NCBI GenBank assembly: GCA_964431495.1
Contig: CAYSJU010000007.1
Coordinates: 1-64,000, forward strand
Length of the DNA: 64,000 nucleotides
Direction: 5' to 3'
DNA from: CAYSJU01 sp964431495
GTDB lineage: Bacteria; Omnitrophota; Gorgyraeia; Tantalellales; Tantalellaceae
The position numbers and the translations under genes are program-made. The notes beneath the pieces are model-generated. The model did not search any database. It was not told the origin of the DNA and was given only the letters and a program-made list of their open reading frames with translations. Of this stretch, positions 25,132 to 32,124 are shown piece by piece. Each line of letters starts with the position of its first letter. Position 1 is the first letter of the stretch.

Positions 25132-26535
25132 CTATGCCCGGTCATTCCTTATTTGATTTGTAAATTTTTCTATAAGACTCCGGGTGCCTTCTTTCTCCTT
25201 AAGTTCTTTATTTATCTTATCATACGCGTGTAAAACCGTTGTATGGTCCTTCCCCCCGAAATATCCCCCTATATCGGGCAGGGAATGATCCGTCAGGTTG
25301 CGGCACAGGTACATCGCGAGCTGCCTTGGATAAGCAACGGCATGGGTTCGCCTTTTTGATTTTATATCCGCCGTCGTTATATCAAAATAGGCGGCAACGG
25401 TATTCTGTATAAGGGGAATGCTGATCTTTCTTTCCTCTTCTATCATCCCCTTGAGGACCTTCTTCGCGAGGTCCACGGTAAGGTCGCTTACCATGATCTT
25501 CGCGGACGCCACGACGCGGATAAGGCCCCCTTCCAGTTCGCGGATATTGGTCCGGATCTTATCCGCCAGAAAGAACAGGACTTCTTTAGGGACCGGGACG
25601 GCTTCGGCTTCGCATTTTTTTTCAAGAATCGCGATGCGCGTTTCAAAATCCGGAGCCTGGATGTCAGCGATCAGGCCCCAGGCGAAACGGGAGACAAGAC
25701 GCTCCTCCAGTGTCGGTATGTCCCTGGGAGAACGGTCGCTGGACAAGACTATCTGTTTATGAGCGTCGTACAGGGCGTTGAAAGTATGGAAGAACTCCTC
25801 CTGTGTGGCCTCTTTCCCCGCGATAAACTGTATGTCATCGATCAAAAGGATGTCGACGTTCCTGTACATATTACGGAACTTCGTGGTGGCCTTGGTCCGG
25901 ATGGCCTGTATCAGCTGGTTGGTGAACTCTTCGCTGGAGATATACAAGACCTTCGCTTTAGGATGGTTTTTCAGCACCTGGTGGCCCATCGCCTGCAGCA
26001 AATGCGTTTTTCCAAGGCCGACTCCTCCGTGAAAGAACAACGGGTTATAGCTTTTCGCCATATTTTCGCAGACAGCGAGAGAAGCGGCGTGCGCGAACCT
26101 GTTCCCCGGGCCAACGACGAAATTCTCAAAAGTGTACCTGGGGTTCAGGCCGATCTCACGGTATCGGCTTTCGGGCATCTGATGGGTCCCGGTGAACACG
26201 GTTTTGAGCCATTCCATTGTTCCCTGTTTTTCCGCCGCTCCCGGCGCGGCCTTTTCTTTGACAACAGCGGGAGTGTTCTCTTTTTGGGGAAGAGATTTTT
26301 TTTCGGGTTCGAAACGGATGGCCAGGGCCTTGCCGGAAGCCTGGAGCAATGCGGTCTTGATAAGGCTTATGTATTTTTCCCGGATCCAGTTTTCAAAAAA
26401 CTTATTCGGGACAGTAAGCGTGATGGCGGAATCTTCCACAGAGCCTTGTTTGATGGGAAGAAACCACACGGTGAAGACCTGCTCGTTCACTTCTGATTTC
26501 AGGAAAGAGAGAGCTTTGTCCCAGACGTTATCCAT
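25132..26535 (-). CDS. dnaA: Chromosomal replication initiator DnaA
   Basis: This AAA+ initiator binds DnaA boxes and opens the origin. The 467-residue protein shows the N-terminal helicase-interaction domain (WDKALSFLKSEVNEQVFTVW), Walker A GGVGLGKTHLLQAMG, Walker B ILLIDDIQF, the sensor block IVLSSDRSPRDIPTLEERL and the box-binding HTH with AYPRQLAMYLCR and GGKDHTTVLHA. The ATG at 26535 is preferred to the TTG at 26547 because the family N-terminus begins there. DnaA boxes lie in its leader, which suggests autoregulation. Confidence 0.97.
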   Translation of the reverse strand: MDNVWDKALSFLKSEVNEQVFTVWFLPIKQGSVEDSAITLTVPNKFFENWIREKYISLIKTALLQASGKALAIRFEPEKKSLPQKENTPAVVKEKAAPGAAEKQGTMEWLKTVFTGTHQMPESRYREIGLNPRYTFENFVVGPGNRFAHAASLAVCENMAKSYNPLFFHGGVGLGKTHLLQAMGHQVLKNHPKAKVLYISSEEFTNQLIQAIRTKATTKFRNMYRNVDILLIDDIQFIAGKEATQEEFFHTFNALYDAHKQIVLSSDRSPRDIPTLEERLVSRFAWGLIADIQAPDFETRIAILEKKCEAEAVPVPKEVLFFLADKIRTNIRELEGGLIRVVASAKIMVSDLTVDLAKKVLKGMIEEERKISIPLIQNTVAAYFDITTADIKSKRRTHAVAYPRQLAMYLCRNLTDHSLPDIGGYFGGKDHTTVLHAYDKINKELKEKEGTRSLIEKFTNQIRNDRA

Positions 26536-26655
26536 AATTATCAACAAGAAAACAACAGCTTTTCAAGGAGAACAGAACAAGATATCAACAACTTATCCAC
26601 AGCGAATAAGTAAAAAAAAACCCCGAAGAACACGTCGAGGAATTAACCGGAATTT
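26536..26655. other. Origin-type region upstream of dnaA with DnaA boxes
   Basis: Three same-direction boxes lie at 26538-26546 (TTATCAACA), 26582-26590 (ATATCAACA) and 26593-26601 (perfect TTATCCACA); the last two are 11 bp apart, one helical turn. AT-rich DNA at 26640-26730 could be the unwinding element. The strand bias of genes switches here. Confidence 0.6.
26612..26640 (-). terminator. Hairpin with T run in the dnaA leader
   Basis: On the minus strand CCTCGA pairs with TCGGGG (one G-T pair) around an eight-base loop, and nine Ts follow. It lies between the dnaA promoter and the dnaA start, so it could attenuate dnaA or end a transcript coming from further upstream. Confidence 0.4.
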
Positions 26656-26684
26656 ATTATATACATTCGGCCAGATCAATGCAA
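26656..26684 (-). promoter_or_regulatory. Probable dnaA promoter
   Basis: On the minus strand: TTGCAT, 17 bp, TATAAT. The DnaA boxes at 26582-26601 lie downstream of it in the leader. Confidence 0.6.
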
Positions 26685-26832
26685 GGAGTTTTTTCAAAGC
26701 AAGGACAGATATTAAATACAAAAATCGTCGAACCAAGGACTGGTTCTCCCCGGCAACGAGAGAAGCCATGGCCTGGGAGCAAGCTGCTTATTTTCCCTCC
26801 ATCCTGGCTCTGCCACGCAAGTTATAGGGGGC

Positions 26833-26871
26833 CAAGAAATTTCTTGACTTGCCGATAACGTATGCTATAAT
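26833..26871 (+). promoter_or_regulatory. rpmH operon promoter with overlapping palindrome
   Basis: TTGACT (26844-26849), 16 bp, TATAAT (26866-26871) with a TG extension. A perfect 14-bp palindrome CAAGAAATTTCTTG (26833-26846) overlaps the -35 and could be an operator. The DNA between this and the dnaA promoter (26685-26832) holds no gene, only an imperfect hairpin at 26752-26814. Confidence 0.65.
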
Positions 26872-26913
26872 CATCTATTCTAAATTTGGATATTATAGGA
26901 CGAGGAGCGTTTT

Positions 26914-27051
26914 GTGAAAAAGAACCTTACATTAAAGTCGAATATAAAGCGTAAAAGAAAACATGGCTTCCGCAAAAGAAGCAAAAGCCGCTCCGGAAAG
27001 GCCATTTTACAAAGAAGACGGAGCAAAGGACGGTCGGTTCTTTCTGCGTGA
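26914..27051 (+). CDS. rpmH: 50S ribosomal protein L34
   Basis: A 45-residue, very basic protein: GTG start, KKNLTLKSNIKRKRKHGF, RKRSKSRSGKAILQRRRSKG, then SVLSA. The L34 block (KRKRKHGFRKR, GKAILQRRRSKGR) is clear. A GGACGAGGAG ribosome site precedes the GTG. The stop overlaps the rnpA GTG start by 4 bp (GTGA), the usual rpmH-rnpA coupling. Confidence 0.95.
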   Translation: MKKNLTLKSNIKRKRKHGFRKRSKSRSGKAILQRRRSKGRSVLSA

Positions 27052-27398
27052 AAACAGGACGAATAAGAAAGACAAAAGAATTCCAAGACATCCTGGCCAG
27101 CGGAGAAAAACAGCGGGGCAGGTATATATTTTTGTATTGGAAACAGGATAAAAGCAGGAAAGATCCAAGGGTAGGGACGATCATCACGAAAAAACTCGCT
27201 CCCAACGCCACGCAGAGGAACTATATCAAACGAATAATATACACCTTTTTTGACTCCCGCAAACAATCTATAAAGCCAGGGACCGCAAATATTATAAGGC
27301 TTGTCAGAAACGTTCGAAATATTAACAGAACAAGGCTCGCAAAGGAGATCAGAAAAGAGCTGGAAAATGTCGTTATAAAAGCCGGGATAATAGAGTGA
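27048..27398 (+). CDS. rnpA: Ribonuclease P protein component
   Basis: This is the protein cofactor of RNase P, which trims tRNA 5' ends. The 116-residue protein has the N-terminal IRKTKEFQDILASGEKQRG block, the RNA-binding signature RNYIKRIIYTFF (family RNxxKRxxRE) and a basic central cleft. It starts with GTG inside the rpmH stop and overlaps yidD by 4 bp. Confidence 0.94.
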   Translation: MKTGRIRKTKEFQDILASGEKQRGRYIFLYWKQDKSRKDPRVGTIITKKLAPNATQRNYIKRIIYTFFDSRKQSIKPGTANIIRLVRNVRNINRTRLAKEIRKELENVVIKAGIIE

Positions 27399-27625
27399 GA
27401 CGATTGATATTATTTTTGATCAAAGGATACCAGAAAGCCATAAGCCCGTATATTGCCAGAAGTTGCAGGCATGAACCCTCGTGCTCACAATATGCGGTCG
27501 AGGCGCTGGAGGAATATGGCGTTATCAGGGGCGCGATGCTTTCTGTTTGGCGAATTATGAGATGCAATCCTTTTTCCCGCGGAGGATACGATCCGGTAAA
27601 AAAACACAAAGGAACAACAGGGTAG
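27395..27625 (+). CDS. yidD: Membrane protein insertion efficiency factor YidD
   Basis: This small membrane-associated protein (76 residues) works with YidC. It contains the family signature FLIKGYQKAISPYI, CRHEPSCSQYAVEALEEYG and the conserved RIMRCNPFSRGGYDPV. It begins with GTG overlapping the rnpA stop and ends 5 bp before yidC, in the conserved rpmH-rnpA-yidD-yidC order. Confidence 0.95.
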   Translation: MRRLILFLIKGYQKAISPYIARSCRHEPSCSQYAVEALEEYGVIRGAMLSVWRIMRCNPFSRGGYDPVKKHKGTTG

Positions 27626-27630
27626 GGCCC

Positions 27631-29250
27631 ATGCAGAAAAGAATGTTTCTTGCACTAATTTTATCTTTGGCGGTTTTGCTGGGTTTCCAGTATTTTTTCA
27701 AAGTTTCCCCGACCAACACCGCCACGCAAAAGAGCTATGGACAAAACATAGAGGAAAAAAGGATAACGTCCGAAGAAAGAAGAGCGGCAGAGGTTCTTCC
27801 GACAAGAGAAAGTAAATCTTTTCCTGAAGAAGAAATGTTTATTCAGACAGAGAAGTACGAAATAGTTTTTTCCAATGTCGGGGGATCAATAAAAAAATGG
27901 CGCATGAAAGAATTTGAAAATGCGCCGGAACCGGAACTGGAACAGGAAGAAAAAGAGATACTAATAAACACAAAAGTTCCGGAACAGCAGTTATTCGCGA
28001 TGCAAAGCCAGATGTTAAAGGGGCTGGCAAGCAAGAGATTTAAAGGCCGCCAGGGACAGGATTATCTGGAATACGCATATGAAAAACCCGCGACCTTTCT
28101 AGTAACAAAAAGATACACTTTTCATAAGACCAGTGATTATATAGATTTAACAATTATAATAAAAAACCTTTCTTCTAAGAGCACGCCCTTTTCATATCAA
28201 CTTACAGGACCAGCGGGATTACAGGAGACCGGTGCGGTCCGCGGCCGGAGCTTTTTGCAGGCAGAAACGCTCATAGACGATAAACTCATCCGGAAACATT
28301 CCGTAAAAGATATGTGGGCCCAGCAGGGCAACATTTCATGGATCGCTTTAAAGAACCGGTATTTTGCCGCCATCCTTAAGCCGTTTGAAAATCCAATGTA
28401 TGCCATGATCCAGGGGGACAGAAAGATAGGGTTGGACACCTTTCTAAAGACCAGGGAATATGCGCTTTCCCCAGGTCAGACTATCGAAGAGGATTATTTG
28501 CTGTATGTGGGACCGATCGATGGAAAGCGATTGAAAGCAATGGGATACGGGATGGACCAGGTCGTAGATTATGGCTGGTTTGGCGCCATAAGCAAGGTTC
28601 TTTTAACAATACTGCGGTTTTTCCATAAATGGGTGAAAAACTGGGGTCTAGCTATAATTCTTTTGACCCTGGTGGTAAATATCCTTACCTACCCTCTCAC
28701 CAGAAAAAGCTTTATGTCCATGCACCAGATGAAGAACATACAGCCGCACATGCAAAAGCTGAAAGAGCTTCATAAGGACAATCCGCAGAAATTGAACAAA
28801 GAGATGATGCAGCTTTACAAGACATATAATGTTAATCCTTTCGGAGGATGCCTGCCCATGTTATTGCAGATCCCTATTTTTATCGCGCTTTACCAGGGGC
28901 TAATTCGTTCTGTTGAACTGAAAGGAGCGCATTTTTTATGGATAAAAGATCTGGCAAAGCCGGATGCCGCGCCATTACCGTTCACTTTGCCGGTGATCGG
29001 TAATCATATAAATATTCTGCCATTGTTAATGGCCGGGATGATGTTCCTGCAGCAAAAGATCACCCAGGGAGCGACTTCCGCGGCAATGACGGACGATCAG
29101 GCCAAGCAGCAAAAAATGATGTTACTGATGATGCCGCTATTTTTCGGATTTCTTTTCTACAATATGCCTTCCGGACTGGTCCTGTACTGGCTGACCAATA
29201 CGATCCTGATGAGTTCAGAACAGACCATTTTAACAAAAACCATGAAGTAA
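27631..29250 (+). CDS. yidC: Membrane protein insertase YidC/Oxa1
   Basis: It inserts proteins into the inner membrane, with or without Sec. The 539-residue protein has an N-terminal membrane helix (MFLALILSLAVLLGF), a periplasmic beta-sandwich domain of about 300 residues typical of Gram-negative YidC, and the C-terminal insertase core with NWGLAIILLTLVVNILTYPLT, the MHQMKNIQPHMQKLKE coil, GCLPMLLQIPIFIALYQGL and MPSGLVLYWLTN. The ATG at 27631 is chosen because the longer frame overlaps yidD. Confidence 0.97.
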   Translation: MQKRMFLALILSLAVLLGFQYFFKVSPTNTATQKSYGQNIEEKRITSEERRAAEVLPTRESKSFPEEEMFIQTEKYEIVFSNVGGSIKKWRMKEFENAPEPELEQEEKEILINTKVPEQQLFAMQSQMLKGLASKRFKGRQGQDYLEYAYEKPATFLVTKRYTFHKTSDYIDLTIIIKNLSSKSTPFSYQLTGPAGLQETGAVRGRSFLQAETLIDDKLIRKHSVKDMWAQQGNISWIALKNRYFAAILKPFENPMYAMIQGDRKIGLDTFLKTREYALSPGQTIEEDYLLYVGPIDGKRLKAMGYGMDQVVDYGWFGAISKVLLTILRFFHKWVKNWGLAIILLTLVVNILTYPLTRKSFMSMHQMKNIQPHMQKLKELHKDNPQKLNKEMMQLYKTYNVNPFGGCLPMLLQIPIFIALYQGLIRSVELKGAHFLWIKDLAKPDAAPLPFTLPVIGNHINILPLLMAGMMFLQQKITQGATSAAMTDDQAKQQKMMLLMMPLFFGFLFYNMPSGLVLYWLTNTILMSSEQTILTKTMK

Positions 29251-29277
29251 GAAGCTCCCGCCGGATTGTTGATTTCC

Positions 29278-29286
29278 TGTGGATAA
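29278..29286 (-). promoter_or_regulatory. DnaA box downstream of yidC
   Basis: TGTGGATAA is a perfect DnaA box in reverse orientation, between yidC and the par region. It may titrate DnaA or belong to the extended origin. Confidence 0.45.
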
Positions 29287-29332
29287 CTCGACAAAGCTAC
29301 TAATTGTAAGAAGTTACAGCTAATAAATACGC

Positions 29333-29623
29333 CTATAAGCAAAAAAGGAACCAAAATTCTTTCCCCCAAGCAAATTCTCAACGTCTTTTATTTCGTTTTT
29401 GAGAGGGCATGGCAGAACCCACCCCCCGTGCGTGGGGGGCGGGTTCTGCCATGCTTTTCGTATGCTGATGCTTACAAAGTAAACCTCTCAAAAGCTCATA
29501 AAAGACTAAATTTCTTGGCCGCCATGAGATAGCTTTGAGCCAGGGAATCTTCTTATAGCCTCGTGGGCTCGCACGGTTTGCAAGGGGGACCCCTTTGAAT
29601 TTTGGTTCCTTTTTTACTTATAG
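29333..29623. repeat. 291-bp nested inverted repeat
   Basis: The outer arms 29333-29359 and 29597-29623 match in 26 of 27 positions. Inside them further pairs occur: 29362-29374 with 29577-29589, GTCTTTTAT (29383-29391) with ATAAAAGAC (29498-29506), TTTTGAGAGG (29397-29406) with CCTCTCAAAA (29484-29493), and the hairpin at 29407-29454. It ends one base before the first parS palindrome. It holds no ORF worth naming. It may be a MITE-like element or the gene of a structured RNA. Confidence 0.65.
29407..29458 (+). terminator. Very stable rho-independent terminator
   Basis: A 14-bp stem, GCATGGCAGAACCC with its exact complement, one A/C mismatch, six more C-G pairs, loop GTGCGT, then TTTT. It lies about 160 bp after yidC and is the apex of the larger inverted repeat. 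It probably ends the rpmH-yidC transcript. Confidence 0.75.
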
Positions 29624-29645
29624 ACGGTTTCCACGTGGAAACCGT
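29624..29645. promoter_or_regulatory. parS site 1
   Basis: A 22-bp perfect palindrome centred on TTCCACGTGGAA, which matches the core of chromosomal parS (TGTTNCACGTGNAACA). It lies 640 bp upstream of parA. Confidence 0.8.
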
Positions 29646-29922
29646 GCGCTTAATGGGCTATGTTAAGGTTCCCTGGGTCAAAGCGATAAGTTGTCCTCCA
29701 GGAACCCGTGCTCTTAATGGGCTATATGAAGGTTCCCTGGTTCAAAGCGATAGGTTGTCCTCCAGGAAACCGTGCGCTTAATGGGCTATGTTAAGGTTCC
29801 CTGGGTCAAAGCTATAAGTTGTCCTCCAGGAAACCGTGCTCTTAATGGGCTATGTTAAGGTTCCCTGGTCCAGAGCTATATGTTGTCTTCCAGGAAAACT
29901 GGAAAATAATTTCTCATCAAAC

Positions 29923-29951
29923 TTGACACGGCAGGCTTTATATGATATATT
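29923..29951 (+). promoter_or_regulatory. Promoter in the first 93-bp segment of the par array
   Basis: TTGACA, 17 bp, TATATT, with parS site 2 starting 24 bp after the -10. ParB bound there could block transcription. Confidence 0.6.
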
Positions 29952-29975
29952 TTTGACCAAAGACATTTCTAACAA

Positions 29976-29991
29976 GTTTCCACGTGGAAAC
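29976..29991. promoter_or_regulatory. parS site 2
   Basis: A 16-bp perfect palindrome GTTTCCACGTGGAAAC, at the junction between the first 93-bp segment and repeat unit 5. Confidence 0.8.
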
Positions 29992-30079
29992 CGTGCTCTT
30001 AATGGGCTATGTTAAGGTTCCCTGGTCCAGAGCTATATGTTGTCTTCCAGGAAAACTGGAAAATAATTTCTCATCAAAC

Positions 30080-30108
30080 TTGACACGGCAGGCTTTATAT
30101 GATATATT
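30080..30108 (+). promoter_or_regulatory. Promoter in the second 93-bp segment, likely for parAB
   Basis: An identical copy, 157 bp on, of the promoter at 29923-29951: TTGACA, 17 bp, TATATT. It is the nearest promoter to parA, with a predicted leader of about 170 nt that includes parS site 3 and two 64-bp units. Confidence 0.65.
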
Positions 30109-30132
30109 TTTGACCAAAGACATTTCTAACAA

Positions 30133-30148
30133 GTTTCCACGTGGAAAC
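30133..30148. promoter_or_regulatory. parS site 3
   Basis: GTTTCCACGTGGAAAC again, 157 bp after site 2 and 139 bp upstream of the parA start. Confidence 0.8.
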
Positions 30149-30286
30149 CGTGCGCTTAATGGGCGATGTTAAGGTTCCCTGGTCCAGAGCTATAAGTTGT
30201 CCTCCAGGAAACCGTGCTCTTAATGGGCGATGTTAAGGTTCCCTAGTCCAAAGCTATAACTTGTATTCCAGGAAACATTATCCAGC

Positions 30287-31072
30287 ATGAAAAAGATCGC
30301 TATATGTAATCAAAAAGGCGGCGTTGCAAAGACAACAACAGCCGTCAATGTCGCTTCTTACCTTGCACTTAAAGGCAAAAGAACACTTCTCATTGATATT
30401 GATCCCCAGGCAAATGCGACAAGCGGGCTCGGGCTCAAAAAAAACGAAATCGAGAACAGTATCTATGATGTCCTTCACGAGCATATAAATTTAGAACAGG
30501 CAATAAAAAAAACCACAATAGAAAAATTATCCATTGTCCCATCAAATATAAGCCTTACCGGCGCGGAAGTTGAGCTGGTAAATGTTATGGGACGTGAATA
30601 CAGACTAAAAAAAGCCGTTCAGGAAATGAAGAGCGGCTTTGACTTTATCATAATCGATTGTCCGCCGTCTTTGGGGCTTTTGACCATAAACGGGTTAACG
30701 GCCGCTGATTCAATCCTCATTCCCATACAATGCGAATATTACGCGTTAGAAGGCCTTGGACAACTAATAAACACGATTAAGCTTATAACCGAAAACCTCA
30801 ATGATAAACTGGCTATCGAGGGCGTTTTATTGACAATGGCGGATTACAGAACAAATTTGACAAAAGAAGTCATAAACGAGGTCAAAAAATTTTTCGGCGA
30901 TAAGGTCTATAATACGATTATCCCGCGGACAATAAAGCTTACGGAAGCGCCGGGGTTTGGCAAGCCCATTGCGCTTTATGATGAACATTCTCCCGGCGCC
31001 CAAAAATACGAAGCGCTGGTCCATGAAATTTTGGATATACCTTTTTTTGAAACCAAAACAAAAGATAAATAA
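30287..31072 (+). CDS. parA: Chromosome partitioning ATPase ParA (Soj)
   Basis: This deviant-Walker ATPase drives segregation of ParB-parS complexes. The 261-residue protein has the deviant Walker A QKGGVAKTTTAVN, LLIDIDPQANATSGLG (Walker A'), DFIIIDCPPSLGLLTING (Walker B) and PIQCEYYALEGLGQL. It has no N-terminal DNA-binding extension, so it is the chromosomal Soj type. It is directly downstream of the parS/64-bp array and 14 bp before parB. No good ribosome site precedes the ATG; the nearest AGGA is 14 nt away. Confidence 0.97.
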   Translation: MKKIAICNQKGGVAKTTTAVNVASYLALKGKRTLLIDIDPQANATSGLGLKKNEIENSIYDVLHEHINLEQAIKKTTIEKLSIVPSNISLTGAEVELVNVMGREYRLKKAVQEMKSGFDFIIIDCPPSLGLLTINGLTAADSILIPIQCEYYALEGLGQLINTIKLITENLNDKLAIEGVLLTMADYRTNLTKEVINEVKKFFGDKVYNTIIPRTIKLTEAPGFGKPIALYDEHSPGAQKYEALVHEILDIPFFETKTKDK

Positions 31073-31086
31073 CTTGGAGGGCGAAG

Positions 31087-31920
31087 ATGGAAAAGAGATT
31101 GGGTAAAGGATTAGAGGCGTTGATTCCCGAAGACGCTAGTAAGCCCAAAGAAAAGGTAGCAAGCCTGAACTTAAATGAAATAGTTCCAAATCAGTTTCAG
31201 CCAAGAGAAAAATTCGGGCCGGAAGCGATGGAAGAATTAAGAAATTCAATTAAAGAAAAAGGGGTAATACAACCCGTGTTAGTCAGGCTAAAAGATGATG
31301 TGTATGAACTTATCGCGGGTGAACGAAGATGGCGTGCAGCCAAAGAGCTTCAAATGGGAGAGATCCCAGCGATCATTAAAAGGGAGATAGATGATGTTTC
31401 AAGCCTGGAGATCTCCCTGATCGAAAACATCCAGCGAGAGGGACTTAATCCGATCGAAGAGGCCAAAGCATATAAGAGGTTCACCGAGAGGTTCAGCTAT
31501 ACGCTTGATCAGGTCGGCCAGATGGTCGGAAAAGATAAAACAACGGTTTCCAACAGCTTGCGTTTATTGACCCTGGACCAGGAGACACGGGATTATTTAA
31601 AAGCAGGAAAGATCACCACTGGCCACGCAAAGGTCCTGTTATCGATACAGAACGAATACAAGAGAAAAAAAATGGCGCAAACCATTATCAAGCATGGACT
31701 TTCCGTAAGACAGACTGAGCAGATGGTCAAGGCAAGGGCAGAGACGCGGAAAAAGATCAGCAAACAGAAAGACCCGGAAATGCAGAGAATAGAAGACGAA
31801 CTTCAGCACCGCCTCGGCACAAAAGTAAATATCCGCCACGGGAAAAAGAGGGGGCGGATCGAGATCCAGTATTTTTCCAACGAGGATCTTGACAGGCTTC
31901 TGAATATTATTCTTGGATAG
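31087..31920 (+). CDS. parB: Chromosome partitioning protein ParB (Spo0J)
   Basis: This CTP-dependent clamp loads at parS and spreads. The 277-residue protein shows the N-terminal ParA-activating stretch (KRLGKGLEALIP), NQFQPREKF, the CTP-binding motif GERRWRAAK, SLIENIQREGLNPIEEA, an HTH (TLDQVGQMVGKDKTTVSNSLRLL) that should read parS, and a C-terminal dimer domain. An ACTTGGAGGGCGAAG ribosome site precedes the ATG. Its target sites lie about 1.0-1.5 kb upstream in this window. Confidence 0.97.
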   Translation: MEKRLGKGLEALIPEDASKPKEKVASLNLNEIVPNQFQPREKFGPEAMEELRNSIKEKGVIQPVLVRLKDDVYELIAGERRWRAAKELQMGEIPAIIKREIDDVSSLEISLIENIQREGLNPIEEAKAYKRFTERFSYTLDQVGQMVGKDKTTVSNSLRLLTLDQETRDYLKAGKITTGHAKVLLSIQNEYKRKKMAQTIIKHGLSVRQTEQMVKARAETRKKISKQKDPEMQRIEDELQHRLGTKVNIRHGKKRGRIEIQYFSNEDLDRLLNIILG

Positions 31921-31939
31921 GCCCGACCCCTTATATTGC

Positions 31940-31972
31940 TTGACAAATATTCAAAAAAGTAGAGAATATAAC
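31940..31972 (+). promoter_or_regulatory. Probable promoter of the pyr operon
   Basis: TTGACA at 31940-31945 and TATAAC at 31967-31972. The 21-bp spacing is too long for a standard promoter, so only the -35 or only the -10 may be real. Confidence 0.35.
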
Positions 31973-31991
31973 ATTAGAGTCAGTAGATAAA

Positions 31992-32094
31992 CCTTTTAAA
32001 TTGGTCCTGCGAGGCCGAAAAAGGAAGAAAATGGAGAAGCAAATAACTGTATGCGAAAAGCCTGCTTGTCAGTATGACAAGGAGGCTTTTTTAA
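31992..32094 (+). promoter_or_regulatory. PyrR-dependent attenuator leader
   Basis: A PyrR binding loop, GGTCCTGCGAGGCC (consensus ARUCCNGNGAGGYU), lies at 32003-32016 within a CCTTTT/AAAAGG stem. About 40 nt downstream an intrinsic terminator (AAAGCCTGCTTGTC paired across AGTAT at 32057-32088, then TTTTTT) precedes pyrR. With UMP, PyrR should bind and favour termination, as in Bacillus. Confidence 0.8.
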
Positions 32095-32124
32095 TAGGGA
32101 GGGCAATATCGCGGGGATAGAAAA

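Larger units (their letters stand above)
29637..30270 (+). repeat. Seven 64-bp repeats interleaved with parS sites
   Basis: Units of exactly 64 bp start at 29637, 29701, 29765, 29829, 29986, 30143 and 30207. Each begins GGAAACCGTG (GGAACCCGTG in the second), contains TTAATGGGC and GGTTCCCT, and ends TCCA. Units 4 and 5 are each followed by an identical 93-bp segment with a promoter and the left half of a parS. Where units abut directly, the junction reads TCCAGGAA, that is parS without its central CGT. The last unit ends 16 bp before the parA ATG. Not a CRISPR: repeats are too long and there are no unique spacers. Confidence 0.9.

Noticed and set aside
29333..29623. tmRNA, 6S RNA or RNase P RNA
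   Set aside because: No tRNA-like ends or tag ORF, no RNase P core words, and the apex is a perfect terminator-like stem unlike 6S RNA. Left as an unassigned inverted repeat.
29984..30172. 62-codon plus-strand ORF across the repeats
   Set aside because: It runs through the repeat array and both parS sites; the sequence has no protein-like features and no ribosome site.
29637..30270. CRISPR array
   Set aside because: The 64-bp units abut directly or are separated by identical 93-bp segments, so there are no unique spacers, and no cas genes are near. The parS palindromes and parAB explain the position.
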